Assembly: GCA_021029095.1 (NCBI GenBank)
Contig: JAJOHG010000009.1
Coordinates: forward strand, 930,001 to 994,000
Length of the DNA stretch: 64,000 nt
Direction of reading: 5' to 3'
Source of the DNA: Phellopilus nigrolimitatus
Lineage: Eukaryota > Basidiomycota > Agaricomycetes > Hymenochaetales > Hymenochaetaceae
Below the pieces are notes generated by a model. It was given only the letters and a program-made list of their open reading frames with translations, did not search any database and was not told the origin of the DNA. The position numbers and the translations under genes are program-made. Positions 1-12,172 of the stretch are shown in pieces (positions within the stretch are counted from its first letter, which is position 1; each line of letters opens with the position of its first letter).

Positions 1-20
1 CGGTCTTAAAGAGGGGGTAA

Positions 21-525
21 TGTTAGAACTTACCTTGCTTACCTCACGATCCCCCTTACATCATTCCTTCCTTGCTTAGTCAGGCCCTTCACCTTTCCAT
101 TATCTTTCCCTTAGTTTATGGCCTGACCCCTTCCTCATTGTACGCGCCCCTCCTAGGTGCTCCCCGCTCCACGCTCCACTGCCTCATTCCATGCTCCACT
201 GTACATGCCTCTTACGGGCCTCTCCCTCACGCTCCCCTCATGTCATGCTGCGCATGACTCCATTGCTCCACTGACATCACAGTCAGTCTCACAGTATATA
301 TAGGTACATCACTGGGACCTTAAGCCCAGCTTGACCTCCTTGTTCAGTAGCTAGCACAGTCTTGCTATTCATCGCCCTTGCTCTTCATAGTCCTGCGCTC
401 TGCGCTTCACAGTCTTGCCATAGCCATCGTCGCCTTGTCACAGTCAAGCCTCACGTCACTCGTCACGTCACTGCCCACAGTCACGCTCCTCGCTCCATTA
501 GGCAAGACCCTGTTACTCCGTAACA
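21..525 (+). mobile_element. 3' LTR of an LTR retrotransposon, internal part off the left edge
   Basis: The segment starts TGTTAGAACT and ends CCGTAACA, so it has the TG..CA ends and short TGTTA/TAACA inverted termini of an LTR. Directly before it (about 8-20) lies a purine-rich AAAGAGGGGGTAA, which fits the polypurine tract that precedes a 3' LTR; the coding part would therefore lie to the left, outside the window. A TATA-like stretch sits at about 294-302, as expected of an LTR promoter, and the part after it has several short CACGTCACT-like repeats. The superfamily cannot be told from an LTR alone; Ty3-type elements are common in mushrooms. No second LTR is present, so no target duplication can be confirmed. 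Confidence 0.65.
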
Positions 526-1005
526 CTTTTTGCCGACATCAAAATCACACCTATTTATCTATTTATCAAGAATAGCATTAGCAAACGGCAGGCAGTGGCA
601 AAAAAAAAAGGGGGGGGGGTGATGGTGGCACCAAAGTCCTAATTCTATTCTCCCAGTTTCGTTTGTATCTGCTCTAAGACATACGTATAATGCAAAAAAA
701 AAAAAGAATGGAGAAGGTGGAAAATTGAGGAAGACAGTCATGCTCGTCGTTCGACACGACGAGCACGACTATCTCGGTGCGGCGCGGGAAGCCGGCAGCA
801 CAAAAAAAAAGTTGATGGCGACGAAAAGTCACGTGAATCGCCAACGCGGGCAGTGCCGACAATCCACGCTGTGGTGGCACGGCCGGCAGTGATGTCAAAT
901 AGCCGGCATTTCAAGCAATCAGCATTTACTTAGTTGGGAGACTATAATACCTAATTAGAGATATGTACCTCACGATCACATGCTTCTAGTTAGATATTAT
1001 GGGTG
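526..1005. other. intergenic, no gene seen
   Basis: I find no credible coding segment here. It holds an A-run followed by a G-run (about 600-620) and two further A-runs (about 693-704 and 802-810). Short open frames show no splice-linked continuation and no family resemblance. Confidence 0.5.
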
Positions 1006-1187
1006 TAGGGTCACGTATCACGTATTACAAACGTATACAGACATATTATACGGGTTCAATACGTGTACGGTCACGTAAATACGTGACCGTATTTTCGACC
1101 ATCGGAGAGCATTACGATACTGGTACGTGACCGTACCGTACCGTACCGTACCGTATTTCGTATATACGGGTACGTTGCGGAGCCCTA
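1006..1187. mobile_element. small inverted-repeat element (MITE-like candidate)
   Basis: The segment starts TAGGGTCACG and ends GGAGCCCTA, so its ends are TAGGG/CCCTA inverted, and GTG flanks it on both sides (possible 3-bp target duplication). It is built from CGTA-type words. Near 1065-1090 is a perfect palindrome with 12-bp arms (TACGGTCACGTA and its complement) around AA, and near 1130-1156 is a run of CGTAC units. It encodes nothing. It could be a non-autonomous DNA transposon, or simply a palindromic satellite-like patch; only further copies in the genome would decide. Confidence 0.4.
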
Positions 1188-1520
1188 GTGCTATGTAGAG
1201 AGAAGAAAAGGTAGGAAAGTCGTAATGTACAGCCAGTTCAAAAACGCGACCGCCGAACGCGTCTGTCACACAGTTACAATCATGGTCAGTTTTGTCCGGG
1301 GGCTGTAAGAACAAAGCCAGAGGAGGCCAGTTTCTTGCTGCTGACTCACTGGTTATGGCCGTGTCTTTGGATTGCAAAAGAATGGAGGACAAGCAGAGAA
1401 AGGTTGGACCTGGTGCGTGACAAGACCATGCCGAGTGCTGAACATTAGTCAGTAATCGCACGCCCCTCGGATTGGTTGCAGAAGAACTCTAATCATCATC
1501 TCTTATTTAGAGTTACTACC
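1188..1520. other. upstream region of Med10
   Basis: No gene seen. This is the presumed promoter and 5' leader of the Mediator Med10 gene. No clear TATA box or other recognisable site. Confidence 0.4.
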
Positions 1521-2223
1521 ATGGCGCAGTACTCGACATTTGGCGCTACTCCTGACTCTCCGGGGGATATCTCACAAACGCCTCCGCCAACTGGCGCGCA
1601 AGGCGATCTGGAGCTAGAAATAGTCGGACTGGCGAATGCTCTGTACAATCTTGGCACAACGGTTGTCATAGATTCCACAAAAGAAAGACAATTGGCAAAG
1701 TCAGCAGTCGCCAGCGAGGAAGAGGCTAGCAAACCGGTCGGCCAGAGAGTCAACGATGTCATCGGCCATCTATCTACAATTGAGGACCTGGCTGGAGATT
1801 TAAGAACAATGGTCCCCTTACAGATTCTGCAGTACGTTCACCAGTGGGCAATGTGCAATCTGGGGCGAATATCGTTGATATGTTCGAATGATAGGGATAT
1901 CGATAATGCACGTAATCCAATGTTCTTAACCAAGGACCGACTGGAGCGCGCGGCCACGGAAAACCAGTTTATGAACGGAAAGATTAAAGCCATCGAAGTG
2001 TGTGCCCTCGTTGGTCACTTATTCATGTCAATTTCTCACTTTAAGTGCCGTTCTTCGTGCGCGGGACGTGCTGATGCGCACCCCACTACAGTCTTACCGT
2101 AACACGTTGAACTCATCCTTGATGGATTATTTTCCCGAGCTTGCGCCTCATCTTGATTCGGTCGACGAATATGCAATACCCTCAGTCCTTACTTCAAACC
2201 ATGAGGTCAAATATGAGGTCTGA
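1521..2223 (+). CDS. MED10: Mediator complex subunit 10 (Med10/Nut2)
   Basis: Subunit of the Mediator middle module, which links transcription activators to RNA polymerase II in the nucleus. Three exons fit well: 1521-1843, 1895-1997 and 2092-2223, giving about 185 residues, usual for the family. The family core is clear: an N-terminal helix (LELEIVGLANALYNLG), the VPLQILQYV segment, then DNARNPMFLTKDRLERAATEN, which matches the conserved Y-(I/V)-D-x-x-RNP-x-x-(Y/F)TKD signature, then GKIKAIESYRNTLNSSL and FPEL near the end. ATG 1521 is the first in frame. The first intron is 51 nt, a multiple of three with no stop, so an unspliced message would still be readable but would break the conserved block. 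The next gene is on the same strand, 527 bp downstream. Confidence 0.9.
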
Positions 2224-2750
2224 ATTAGTTACTCGGGAGTAAGCTAGAAACTCGCTCGATCGTTGTTGCCGAGCCCACCCTTTGCTGATGAACAGGCCAG
2301 GCGTTCGCATAACGCGGTTTTCTCGCGTTTCGTCGTGAGCCGCACGTGTTTCTGGGCAGGCGTTAGATATCGTCGGATCCGAGGAACAATAATCTGTTGT
2401 ATGGCAAGCTGAAAGACTAAGTTTTTTAGTGGGCAGACAGGAGCGGAGCCGTTAAATGGTTCGACGAGTAAAGGTTAACTATGCAAGCCTGTACGATTGT
2501 GCCATCTGTATACATAGATAAAAGGAACAACCGACGCTTTATTCATTCTGTTTACACCGAGACCGAGTACTCGTGTCCCTGAGGCAGGATCCGAATTCCT
2601 GATTCCTGATTCCTCGGGAATGTTCGCCAAATGAGGTCATAGCGGTCGTTGCTAGCGACGGTCCGGTCTGTTGCAGCGAAGCGCATTGGTACTCAGCACA
2701 TAAAGACGCGTCGTGTTTGCTTGCTGCTGCTCTATTCGATTGACACTTTG
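2224..2750. other. intergenic between Med10 and Ric8
   Basis: 527 bp holding the end of Med10 and the promoter/leader of ric8. No additional gene or RNA recognised. A GATTCCTGATTCCTGATTCCT direct repeat lies at about 2593-2615. Confidence 0.4.
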
Positions 2751-5180
2751 ATGGACTTACTGGACTCGTACGAATCGTTGTCTCCTTCCCCAATTCGAAA
2801 TGACGTCGCTGCTGCTGTCCTGCGATCTATTATAAACGGTGTGCAGTCTCGTGTCTTTACACGCTATCGGTACAGATCACCAACGATGAATTAGCTCCGC
2901 CTTTCGCTTTCGCACCGACTGAGAGGGACAGACTTGTCCAGCTGCTTCTTAGAGACATCGGAGACAGTATCCAGCGTTCAGATGGAAAAGGGAGACTCCC
3001 GCAGCAGGGTAAGCTCATTTTTAGTGGCCGTCGGACAATTCATATATATGCCGTTTAGATATCGGCCTGGCATTGCTGGCTCTGAAAATCCTAGGACGAG
3101 CCCCTGCCGCTTCAACTATAATCTCGAAAGAAAATGTAAACGGTAGTCACTTTGTTGCTTGCTGCATGCTTTAATTGATCATGTCATACTTTATATACCA
3201 GAATCTCAAGGTGCTCTTAGGCGCGGCAGAAACCCTTCGGGACGTGGACAATGAGGCGGCGGATGATGCTTTGCGTTGTGTTGCGAATGCTCTTTTGCTG
3301 ATCGAGAAGGGGCGCGCAACGTGGGTTAACTTACGAGGCTCAACTCATTGTGTAAATTTGCTAGAGGTGAGTCTTTCATACTCGCCTATTATCTTGCTCT
3401 TAATCAGTGCATACAGAAAACGACATCTCCTACGTGCATATTCCTGTGTTCCCGCATACTCTTTCTTTCTACTGCATCTGCTGCTTCCGAGCTGCTCAAA
3501 GGCCTTCTCGATCATCCTGCGGATTCGACGTCTGGCGGGACACACGACTCCAATGCTCAGCAAGATATAATCAATATAATCTCCAATCAGCTCGACTTCC
3601 TTTTATCCAGCATTCTACAGAATACGCTCATGAGCAAAGAGGCTATGACCGATCTGCTGAAGTTGACTTTCAATCTCCTCTGCCATTGGCCAAAGGTAAC
3701 TGTCCATGCTCGCTATACTCTATTCGAGATTCCCAATCGACCATGTTTTTAGATTGCACCTGATGCCGAAGATTCGAGCCAGGATTCTGGTAATGATGTT
3801 GAACGCGCAACACCTGAGCTCGCCGATGAAGATAGACCGGTACTTGGCGAACGATGGACAAAGCGGCTCGACGGGTTCGTCGAACATTACTCTGACTGTC
3901 AACATCTTTGCTAACTTAACTTTTACATTCTAGAATTCTACCTTCATTACGACGAGTTTTTATCGGTCTACCACCGGTATCGCCAGCACCGTTAGCAGCA
4001 CCTTTAGCTCATGTCCTGCACGCTTTGTTACCGATCCCTGTGAGCGATAGACTTTATTCGGTCTGGTTTCCTGAGCAAGATGTTTTAGGTAAGTTCGCCC
4101 GTTATAGCTGCGTCTAACAATCGCTAATGTTTGTCCAGTATCAAACGAAAGTTCGAACATCGGTTCAAGCAATATCGCAGCTATACCACCGGATACTCAC
4201 TCGCAAGTCTCCTGTGGTTCGGTGTCTTCCACTGGAACAACACTTATTAAAGGGAAAGAGAAAGATGGTGAATTCCGGGGTGCTTTCGATCGCGCATTAT
4301 CTATGTTGACTCCTCGCCTGTCTTTATCGTCTCGCTCACCATCGCCGTCTCCGCAAGTGTCTAAGGAAGCCGAGCTACCGCCAACCACTCCCGAAGTGTT
4401 AAGACGTAGCGTAGAACTTCTCGACATGTCTTTGGCGCATTATCTTCCCGGCAATGTTGACCCGGACGATGCATCTGTCCGACGAATCTGTGTTCAAGAG
4501 GATGTTCAGCTAGATCACGTTCTGACGCCGCTTGTTCTGCTGTTGACAAAATTCTGCAAGTCTAATGTGAGCTGTCGCAAGTGTTTCCGAGAGCATATCC
4601 TGCCGTCGAACCTGTGCGTTCCCAATCATTCTATCAAAGCCTATGGGTTCTAATGCTGCACAGAGATCGTTCGTCATCAATAGAAGGCCGGGCAAATGCA
4701 CTTGGACGATGTGTTAGACTCATGGCTTGCGTCAACCATCCGCAGCTTAAAGATGCAGTCGGAGAACTACTTTTTATCGCTTGTGACTCGGATGGTATGT
4801 GTTCGCAAACTGCCTGGGCGTGCTTCAAGTAACCGTCCATTTCAGCCCAGGCGCTGTCAGGTCAGATAGGATATGGTAACGCCGCCGGTTTCCTCTTCAA
4901 CAAGGGAATTCTTTCTGCGCCGCCGTCTGGATCGTCGAGCGGCGCCTCGGCCGTGACAGATCCATCTGTCAACCCCATCACTGGAATGATCCAACGCGAG
5001 CAGCCATCTGAGCCGGAGATGACGGACGAAGAGAAGGAGAGAGAGGCCGAAAAACTGTTCGTCCTGTTCGAACGGTTGGAAAAGTCGGGCGGTATGGAAA
5101 ACCCTATCAAGAAAGCATTACACGAAGGGAAGCTCGAGAAATATACTGGGCGTCCCAATAAAGATGAGGATAGTGACTGA
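2751..5180 (+). CDS. ric8: Ric8/synembryn, Galpha chaperone and exchange factor
   Basis: Ric8 proteins bind monomeric Galpha subunits, act as nucleotide exchange factor and folding chaperone, and in fungi support G-protein signalling and growth. The gene starts at ATG 2751 (MDLLDSYESLSP) and is cut by several short introns. Armadillo-like helical segments are visible, such as the exon from about 3205 (NLKVLLGAAETLRDVDNEAADDALRCVANALLLIEKG). The C-terminus carries the family hallmark: GYGNAAGFLFNKGIL, then NPITGM and EMTDEEKEREAEKLFVLFERLEKSG followed by NPIKKALHEGKLEKY (about 4860-5150). The end at 5180 is fixed by the last exon. Exact inner splice sites in 3600-4700 are not all certain. Identification is strong from the C-terminal block. 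Confidence 0.85.
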
Positions 5181-5483
5181 AACCGAGGCACAGGACGGGA
5201 TATTTATCTAATATTAATTAATACTTTTTTCATCTGCGTACGCACATAATGAGACTAATCTCGTAGCACATATGTATTTATGACGCTTGAGTGAAATAAC
5301 GACGTTTCCTCAGAATAAGCTCGTCAACAAACTGCTTTTGATGATTCTATTTACAAGTGCAGATATCAAGACAAGATATTAGAGACAATATGTCTACAGG
5401 ACAGCATATGCAAGATAATTAGAATGGCAAACAATAAACAAGCGAAAAACGACAACGCATAACGGAAGAAATATAGACATTAA
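5181..5483. other. convergent 3' intergenic region
   Basis: AT-rich spacer between the converging ric8 and nucleolin-like genes. It should hold both 3' ends and polyadenylation signals; nothing else seen. Confidence 0.5.
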
Positions 5484-7453
5484 TTAAAAAGTCATCCTCT
5501 CTCCCTTGAACTCGACAGCACCTCCAGTGCGAGCTCCACCACGGGGTCCACCACGTCCACCGCGGCCTCCCCTGTCTCCACCTCGTCCCCCACCACGTCC
5601 ACCCTGGTGAAGAAATTATTAGACTTGTAATAGCAAATGAACGAAGATGATAGCTTACTCTGCCACCTCTGTCACCACCCCTGAAACCACCACCGGAACC
5701 ACCACGACCGCCCTGTGGACAGTAACCAGTTATAATCAGTTGTTAAACAGACACAAGAAAAAATACTGACCCATCCGCGATCACCTCCACCACGATCACC
5801 TCCGCCGAAACCTCCACGACCGCGTCTCTCTCCACCTCCACCCCTGCCTCCGCCGCCTTCTGTGCGAGGTTGCGAGAAGTCTAGACGGAGAGGGCGACCG
5901 CCGATCTCCAGTCCCTTCGCACCATCGAACGCCTTCTTCGCTGATCCGATATCCACGAACTCGACGTAGCCAAAGCCCTTGGGCCGTTGCGTTTCCCTAT
6001 CAGTAGGAAGGCGCACGCTTTTAACCTCGCCATACTCCGCAAAGACTTCCCACAAGCCATCCTCCGTCGTGTCAAAGCTGACGTTGCCGACGAATAAAAC
6101 ACTTGACGGCTCACTCGGCACGTCTCCGAAAGCCTTCGCACGCTTCTCAGGGTTTGCGGGTTTCGGCGATGTCTTGTCGATATTGACAGCTCTTCCATCA
6201 ATTTCCTTCGAGCCATTCAAGGCGACAGCTGCGTTCGCACCCTCCATAGTGGCAAACTCTACGAAACCGAAACCGCGCGACTTTCCCGTATTCCGATCCA
6301 TTTGTACACGAGCAGAGACGACCTCGCCGCAATCGGCAAACTCGGTCGCGAGCCAGTCATTATCGACGTTCCACGACAGCCTCCCAATAAAGCAAGTCTT
6401 AGATTCTTCTTCTGAATCCCCCGACGGAGCAGCCTCCCCAGAAGCTAGCTTGACTTTTTTTGTCGGAGCCTCAACGACTTCATTGGCCTTACGCTTGCCT
6501 TTGTCTACGATCAGAAATAGAACTTGATGCAATGAATTCGTACTCACCATTTTTCGCAGTAACCGCAGTATCAGTCATCTCAACGTCCTTGCTTTTTTCC
6601 TCAGAATCATCATCGGATGAATCGTCGGACGAATCATCTTCACTAGATTCAGCAGACTCAGCCTTTTTTGCCTGCTTTTCAACAGCGGGCTTCGCTTCCT
6701 CGTCCGAGCTATCGTCTGAGTCGCTATCATCTGAGTCGCTGGTGTCTTTGCCCACCGCCGCTTTTGTTGGCGAGGCTTTCACGGGCACTGATTTTTTCGG
6801 CTCATCATCGTCCGACTCCGAGCTGTCAGAGCTTTCACTACTTTCTTCTTTGCTCGCTTTTTTAAGGGTAGACTTGACCTGCGCAGCCTTCGGCTTTTCG
6901 TCTTCAGACGTCTCGTCGCTGTCGTCCGAATCAGACTTGGACGAAGGCTTCACCAATTAACCTGCGTATAAGCAAACGATTATGACTTCGTGAAACTGCC
7001 AACACACCTTGGACGTATTGCCGTTGGCCTTTGGTACAGGCTTTTCCTCTTCGGAAGATGAGGACTCGTCGGATGAGTCGTCATCGTCACTGCTGCTTTG
7101 GGCCTTTTTGGCCTTTGTCTAACAATGAAGATTTTAACAATTACGTTTTTCTCGAGACGATACGACGAGCACATACTGCAGCTGCCTTCCTGTTGACCTT
7201 GATCGGCTTCTCACTTTCCGACTCGGACGACTCCTCGGACAATTGCTTTTTGAGGATTTTCTCCTTTTTCGAAGGTTTCGACTTGCCGTTTGCAATCTTC
7301 TGGTAAATGAAATAAAAATTTGGCCCGGAGCTGCGAGAAAATATGGCATACAGCTTTGGGCTTCGTAACAATCTCCTTCGCAACAGATACCACCACTGCT
7401 GACTTTTTCTCCTTTACATCCTTGCTTTTGACTTTGCTGTCAGATTTTCCCAT
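5484..7453 (-). CDS. nucleolin/Gar2/Nsr1-like nucleolar RNA-binding protein
   Basis: Likely acts in the nucleolus in pre-rRNA processing and ribosome assembly, like S. pombe Gar2 and S. cerevisiae Nsr1. Start is MGKSDSKVKSKDVKEKK at 7453. The N-terminal half alternates lysine-rich stretches with long acidic serine tracts (DSDDSDSDDSSDEE-type, 6956-6489), typical CK2 substrate regions. Two RRMs follow: RRM1 has CFIGRLSW and KSRGFGFVEF, RRM2 has LFVGNVSF and RPKGFGYVEF. The C-terminus is an RGG box split by short introns (about 5860-5500) and ends in GAVEFKGERMTF. Domain order and size match the nucleolin family. Acidic tracts are spread over several small exons. The start is divergent from the Rab escort gene, 224 bp away. 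Confidence 0.88.
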
Positions 7454-7677
7454 TTTTGCAGAGCGAAAATGGAAGGGGGTGGGTAATGATGGGAGGAGGG
7501 AAAGGGATCGAGAGCGAGAGTTGTAAATTCTGGACGTGAAAAACTTCGTCCAAAAACCCCAAATAGGAAGGAAGCAGCTGGTCACGAGACAGCGTCCCAA
7601 AGAGTATGTGTCGATCCCAGTGCCGGTGCGGAATGCATCATCACACTGTCTATCATCACACTGACTATCCATCCACA

Positions 7678-9512
7678 ATGGATTTGGAATCGCATTTCCA
7701 CGTGCTCTTGTTAGGAACAGGTCTCACTGAATCCATAACTGCAGCGTAAGCCTTTCTGTTTCTCCGCTCGTCTATTTCGCTGGCTTATTATTTTGCAGTG
7801 CACTTGCCAAAGCCGGCTTCAAGGTCGTGCATATCGATATCAATTCCTACTACGGAGCCAGCGAAGCCAGCTTGACGACCGAAGAGCTCAAAACATGGAT
7901 CGAGGCTTTCTTGAAGAGTTCTGATAGTGTCTCACCATTAGCATCAGTACATGGGGAGTCACCGTCTTCCTCCAGATCGTATTCGTTGTCTTTGTCGCCA
8001 TCAGTGTTCGCCTCTACTGGGCCCTTCATTACTTCTCTTATCGGTTCCGGAGTCGCTCGTTACGGTGGCTTCAGACTTCTTGAGCGTACCTGTGTTTACT
8101 CTGCGGCTGGTTTCAAGAGTGTTCCGGGAAGCAAAGAAGACATTTTCAAATCCAAGGAGCTATCTCTTGTGGATAAAAGAAAGCTCATGCGCTTTTTGAC
8201 CTTTGCTTCAGGAGATTTTGAATGCTCTTCTGAAATCCAAGGCAGAGAATCTATGTCGTTCTTGGAATTCCTAGAGGAAGTCTTCTCCATCAATAAGCAG
8301 CTCGCCTCTGCTCTTACATATGCTCTCGCCTTCTGCAGTACTAGTTCTGGTGCGTATCCTCGAACTATTTTAACAAAATCAATGAGAACGTCTCCGGAGC
8401 CTTTCACACATTAGATACTATCATACCCGCATTGACTCGAATAAAGCACTATTTGCGCTCGGCAGGGCGATATGGCCCGTCACCATTTTTGGTTGGTCAG
8501 TACGGGGGCTTGGGAGAACTTGCTCAAGGATTCTGCAGGTGAAGACGATGATCTGCTTGTGCTACAGATTTATGGAGACGTCATTCATGCTTACAATCAC
8601 TTGCAGAGTATGCGCAGTATCTGGTGGGACGTACATCCTCGGACACGACATACTTGCCTTTCAAGAGGCTAATGCAGAGGGCGTGACGAGTCATTGCCTG
8701 AATCTCGGAGGAATTCCCGAAAATCTTACAAGTGATATAATCATTGTCTCCTCTGATCTCCTGTCCAAACTCAAGAACGAGGACGGGGCTGACCTCGAAG
8801 GTCATTCGTCAGAGGGATCTCACATAGCACACTGCATAGCGATCATCGATGGAACAATCGCTTCGCTTTTGACGCAGCAAGCTGCATCCGAAGAAGGACG
8901 CACAGAAGAAACCGATTCGGTGGACGTTGATGATGGTCAAGCTCGAACCGTCGATTCTGCTCTACTAGTATATCCCCCAAACGTGCTATCTACCGGGTCA
9001 GCGCAGTCGCCCGTCAACGCTATAATTAATGGTGAAGGCACTCTGTCTTGTCCACGCGGAAAGAGTATGTCGTTTATATCGTCTTACATGAATTAAAATG
9101 CTGGCGCTTACCGAAAAACGAGTAAGGTCTACTGTATCTGTCCACAGCTATGGATAAGAACACTTCGGACCGGCAGAACTCAGATGCAGAGCGTCTTCTC
9201 CGTCCATACCTGGATGCGACACTGTCGTTGGCTCGCACCACGGATGCCTCAACCCCTAAAGAGCTTTTTAGCGCGTTTTATGTGAAATCGAGTCGTACAT
9301 TCTCAGCTCCTTTCTTGGATTCCTTTAAGCAACGCGATATATTGGTATGCCCTTCTTTACCTTCCCATTTTGCGGAATCCGGCGATGCCGCTGCTGTCTA
9401 TGCGGAGGCATTGTTTCGGGAAACGGCGAAGCATTTAGGAAGGCTTGACTTCGAGAGTATGGATTTTTGGCCTCCTTTGCCGATGGACCCTGATGACGAA
9501 GACATCTCCTGA
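7678..9512 (+). CDS. MRS6: Rab escort protein (REP/Mrs6)
   Basis: REP presents newly made Rab GTPases to geranylgeranyl transferase II and shares the GDI fold. The N-terminus reads MDLESHFHVLLLGTGLTESITAAALAKAGFKVVHID followed by NSYYG, the GDI/REP dinucleotide-like motif with the conserved tyrosines. Later segments are KLMRFLTFA, SMSFLEFLEEVF, then FLVGQYGGLGELAQGFCR and CAQYLVGRTYILGH, the conserved GDI/REP core. The protein is longer than a GDI and has an acidic variable insert (about 8790-9000), which favours REP over GDI. The first intron follows the GTGLTES exon. The last exon runs 9150-9512 and ends in an acidic DPDDEDIS tail. Converges with the DUF2433 gene. Confidence 0.82.
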
Positions 9513-9775
9513 AGAGGATTATACTTTATAAGCGTATGTAATTCGATGCAGCGTATCGGTCGGGCTTCATTTGAAAATTATCTGCTATTCGACTGATTGC
9601 AACAAGGAACCAACATATCGCATATGAGATGAATACAAAGTAAGTTCTCAGCCCTCAGAAAGCCACGAAAGAAAACTCAACGCTCAAACCAGACGTTGCC
9701 CTCGTATACAGAAGGCGGCGTCGCAATAGACATAAGGATGAAAAGATGTATGAATTAGCATTATATAGCATACGC

Positions 9776-12172
9776 TCAGCTCTCTTTCGATGTCGTTGAA
9801 TCCCCGTTCAACTTCCTGTCCGACTGCTGTCTCGTCAGACCTGCGGCGGCAAACCCCCGCGCAGCAAACCCGCCACCCCTCCCCCGACCTCGCCCACGGA
9901 AACCTCCTGAAGAATTCGGCTCGCGGTCTTCCGCTTGAACGATATATGGCACATTGTCTTTCAGTTTCTGAAGTGATGTTTAGTTCCCCGCAATATATGA
10001 ATTCAGGAGTCAACAACATAGTTTTACCTCTCCATGTCTTTCCAGACCCGCCCTCATAGATTCTTCATCCCCGAATTCAACGAAGGCAGTTCGCGTTGCC
10101 TTGCCATAGTTCTGCGGGAAGTGCACGCGAACGATCTGTAAAAAAAGGTGGATGAGCATAGAATCTCAAGGGCATACATGATTTTTGGGATACATACGCT
10201 ATCCGCTGCTCCACCGAAAAACTCCTTCACTTCAGACTCTGTGGCTATTACTGAATACCTCATAAACAATGTCCACGGGTTTCTAGGAGGCCTCTTAGAC
10301 GTCGGAGTCTGAGCGCCAGAGCTTTCAGGACCAATCACAGGGGAAGCAGAATTCGCGCTCCAGTTTCCCCTTTCGTTCGTCTCAATCGGCGTCGCCTTAC
10401 CAGAAGGAGGGGCAGACGACTGAGCAGCCTTAGACTCGGACGAAGGGTTTGTATCGTCAGAGGGCGCACCCTCTTTATCCTTTGCGTCTCGCTTCTCTTT
10501 TTTCTTCTCCTTCTTGCTCTTTTTATCGCCGGTTTCTGTAGGGCTGGACAATGCGGCATTTCCGTTGAGCTTAGGAGCCTGAGCTTCCTTCGGTGCCTCC
10601 TTTCCTGAGCCGGGAGCTGAAGGATGCTGGGTCTTGGGCAATTGTGGTGGTGGAGTAGGAGCGATTGATGGACCGCTGGACTTGGGAGCTAAAAGTGGCT
10701 GAGGTTTCGTCGGCGCAGGCGTACTGCTAGTCGACGTCGGAGCAGCGGCGACGTTGTTAGGTAGAGCAGAGGTTGTAGAGTTAGGCGTGGAACCCGAGTT
10801 TGCAGTACGACGATAAGCATAGTTAAAGCCTTTTTATACGAGTAAGTACACCATATGAATGGAAAGAAGTGAACACATACCTTGGCTCTTGAGTTCAGCA
10901 CTGACCCTGCCTTCCTTGACATCTAAAATCAAAGAACCGTATGCGGCATCGCAAAGATTCCAATTCCAACAATTCTTCCACGCAGGCTCATCACCAGTCG
11001 CTGTTCCTCCAGGGCCAATATGGGGTTGCATAGCAGGCACCCTTTCAATAACACTCAGGGCCTTCTCCAACAAAATGCGCTGATTTTCATCCACGACCGC
11101 TTCGACCTGGGGCTTCACGCTTTCCCAGATCTTATCGAAGCTATCCTTACCACTCATAATCTTGTGGCGGAAACCTTCGAAGTCACCCTGGACGCTGAAC
11201 TCGTTCCATGAGCTTGTGTAGCGAAAATGCAATCCGGCGGAGATGGTAAGGTCGGCTTTAAGGATAAGCGCAAGCTGGGCAATAATGCCTTCGCGTCCTG
11301 GGCTCGCGTGAGTAACCAAAAGACGCGTCTCAGTGGGGTCATATACACGTTGCGCCGTATCGACGAGCTCTCCAATCTGCAGCGCGGTTGTCCACATCGT
11401 GCCTTGACCGCCAGCAATAGTCGCATTGCCATCGCCATTGTCAAACATCTTGTGCGGGACAAACGCCCCACCCAAACCAAGAAGGCGAAGCTTGACACCA
11501 CCCACGTCGAGGCAGCGCGTCGTTGCTTCGTCAATGACATGGAGATTTTCAATATCATACGTTCCTTGACGGAACTTTTCGAGAACTATGACGTCCTCAC
11601 AAGCGCCCCAGACCGTGAACACCGGCACACTAAGCTTGAGCTGGCCGGATAGTAGTAGCGGAAATTCCGACAGTAGGGAAATGGTCATAGCGGCACGTAT
11701 GACGGCTGGTGGGGTCTCAGGAGAGAGGAGGGAGCCGCGCTGTGCGTTCGGGATTAAGGGCGAATATTGAGTGAGGTGTTTGAGAGTACGATCGTTGATG
11801 CGTTCCAAACTTGAAGATTCTGTAATCGAGTCAGTAAGGATTAAAGGGTTTTTTAGAGAATAAAAAAGAGAGGCGAAAACGATCGCTCGGAGTCGCAAAG
11901 TCGACTGACGCCCGACAGGCGCGTTATGAATGAACTCGTAACTCACCAAAAAAGCCGAAGTCACCCGTGTGGATGATGGCCTTCGCCCCAGCCTCTCTTG
12001 CCATGTCGTTGAGACTTGAGAGACGGCCACGCACGTCTGCGATGCATAGTATGCGACCAGAAACGGTGTCGATGACCTTAGTTTGAGTATTAACCTGGAG
12101 CGGCTGCGTTCTTGGTAAGGGAGAAGCGCCCGGCCGAGTCGAGGACGAAGCTGTTCGAGTGGCAGATTGCAT
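9776..12172 (-). CDS. DUF2433 phosphoesterase-like protein with RRM and RGG tail
   Basis: Fungal family with a calcineurin-like (metallophosphoesterase) fold; function not established. Start MQSATRTASSSTRPG at 12172. The N-terminal domain reads GRILCIADVRGRLSSLNDMAREAGAKAIIHTGDFGFF, then SSLERINDRTLKHLTQYSPL, VFTVWGACEDVIVLEKF, RLLGLGGAF, GGQGTMWTTALQIGEL and RLLVTHASPGREG. Usual metal-binding signatures are changed: D-x-H reads DVR and GNH(D/E) reads GACED, so classical phosphatase activity is doubtful. A disordered Pro/Ser/Lys-rich linker follows (10,900-10,350). Then comes an RRM-like domain (RNPWTLFMRYSVIATESEVKEFFGG .. IVRVHFPQNYGKATRTAFVEFGDEESMRAGLERHG), then an RG-rich tail (GFRGRGRGRGGFAARG) ending in STTSKES. 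The RRM suggests RNA binding. Divergent from Med13. Confidence 0.82.

Noticed and set aside
600..620. A-run/G-run as a functional site
   Set aside because: Homopolymer tracts are common in intergenic fungal DNA and may be inaccurate in length; no further signal nearby.
1128..1160. CRISPR-like array
   Set aside because: Units of about 5 bp (CGTAC) without spacers; a simple repeat in a eukaryotic genome.
1018..1461. 147-residue minus-strand open frame
   Set aside because: It starts inside the palindromic repeat and overlaps the Med10 upstream region; no recognisable domain and low-complexity start.
6460..6960. Plus-strand Ser-rich open frame
   Set aside because: Antisense of the acidic serine tracts of the nucleolin-like gene, whose frame links to two RRMs by good introns.
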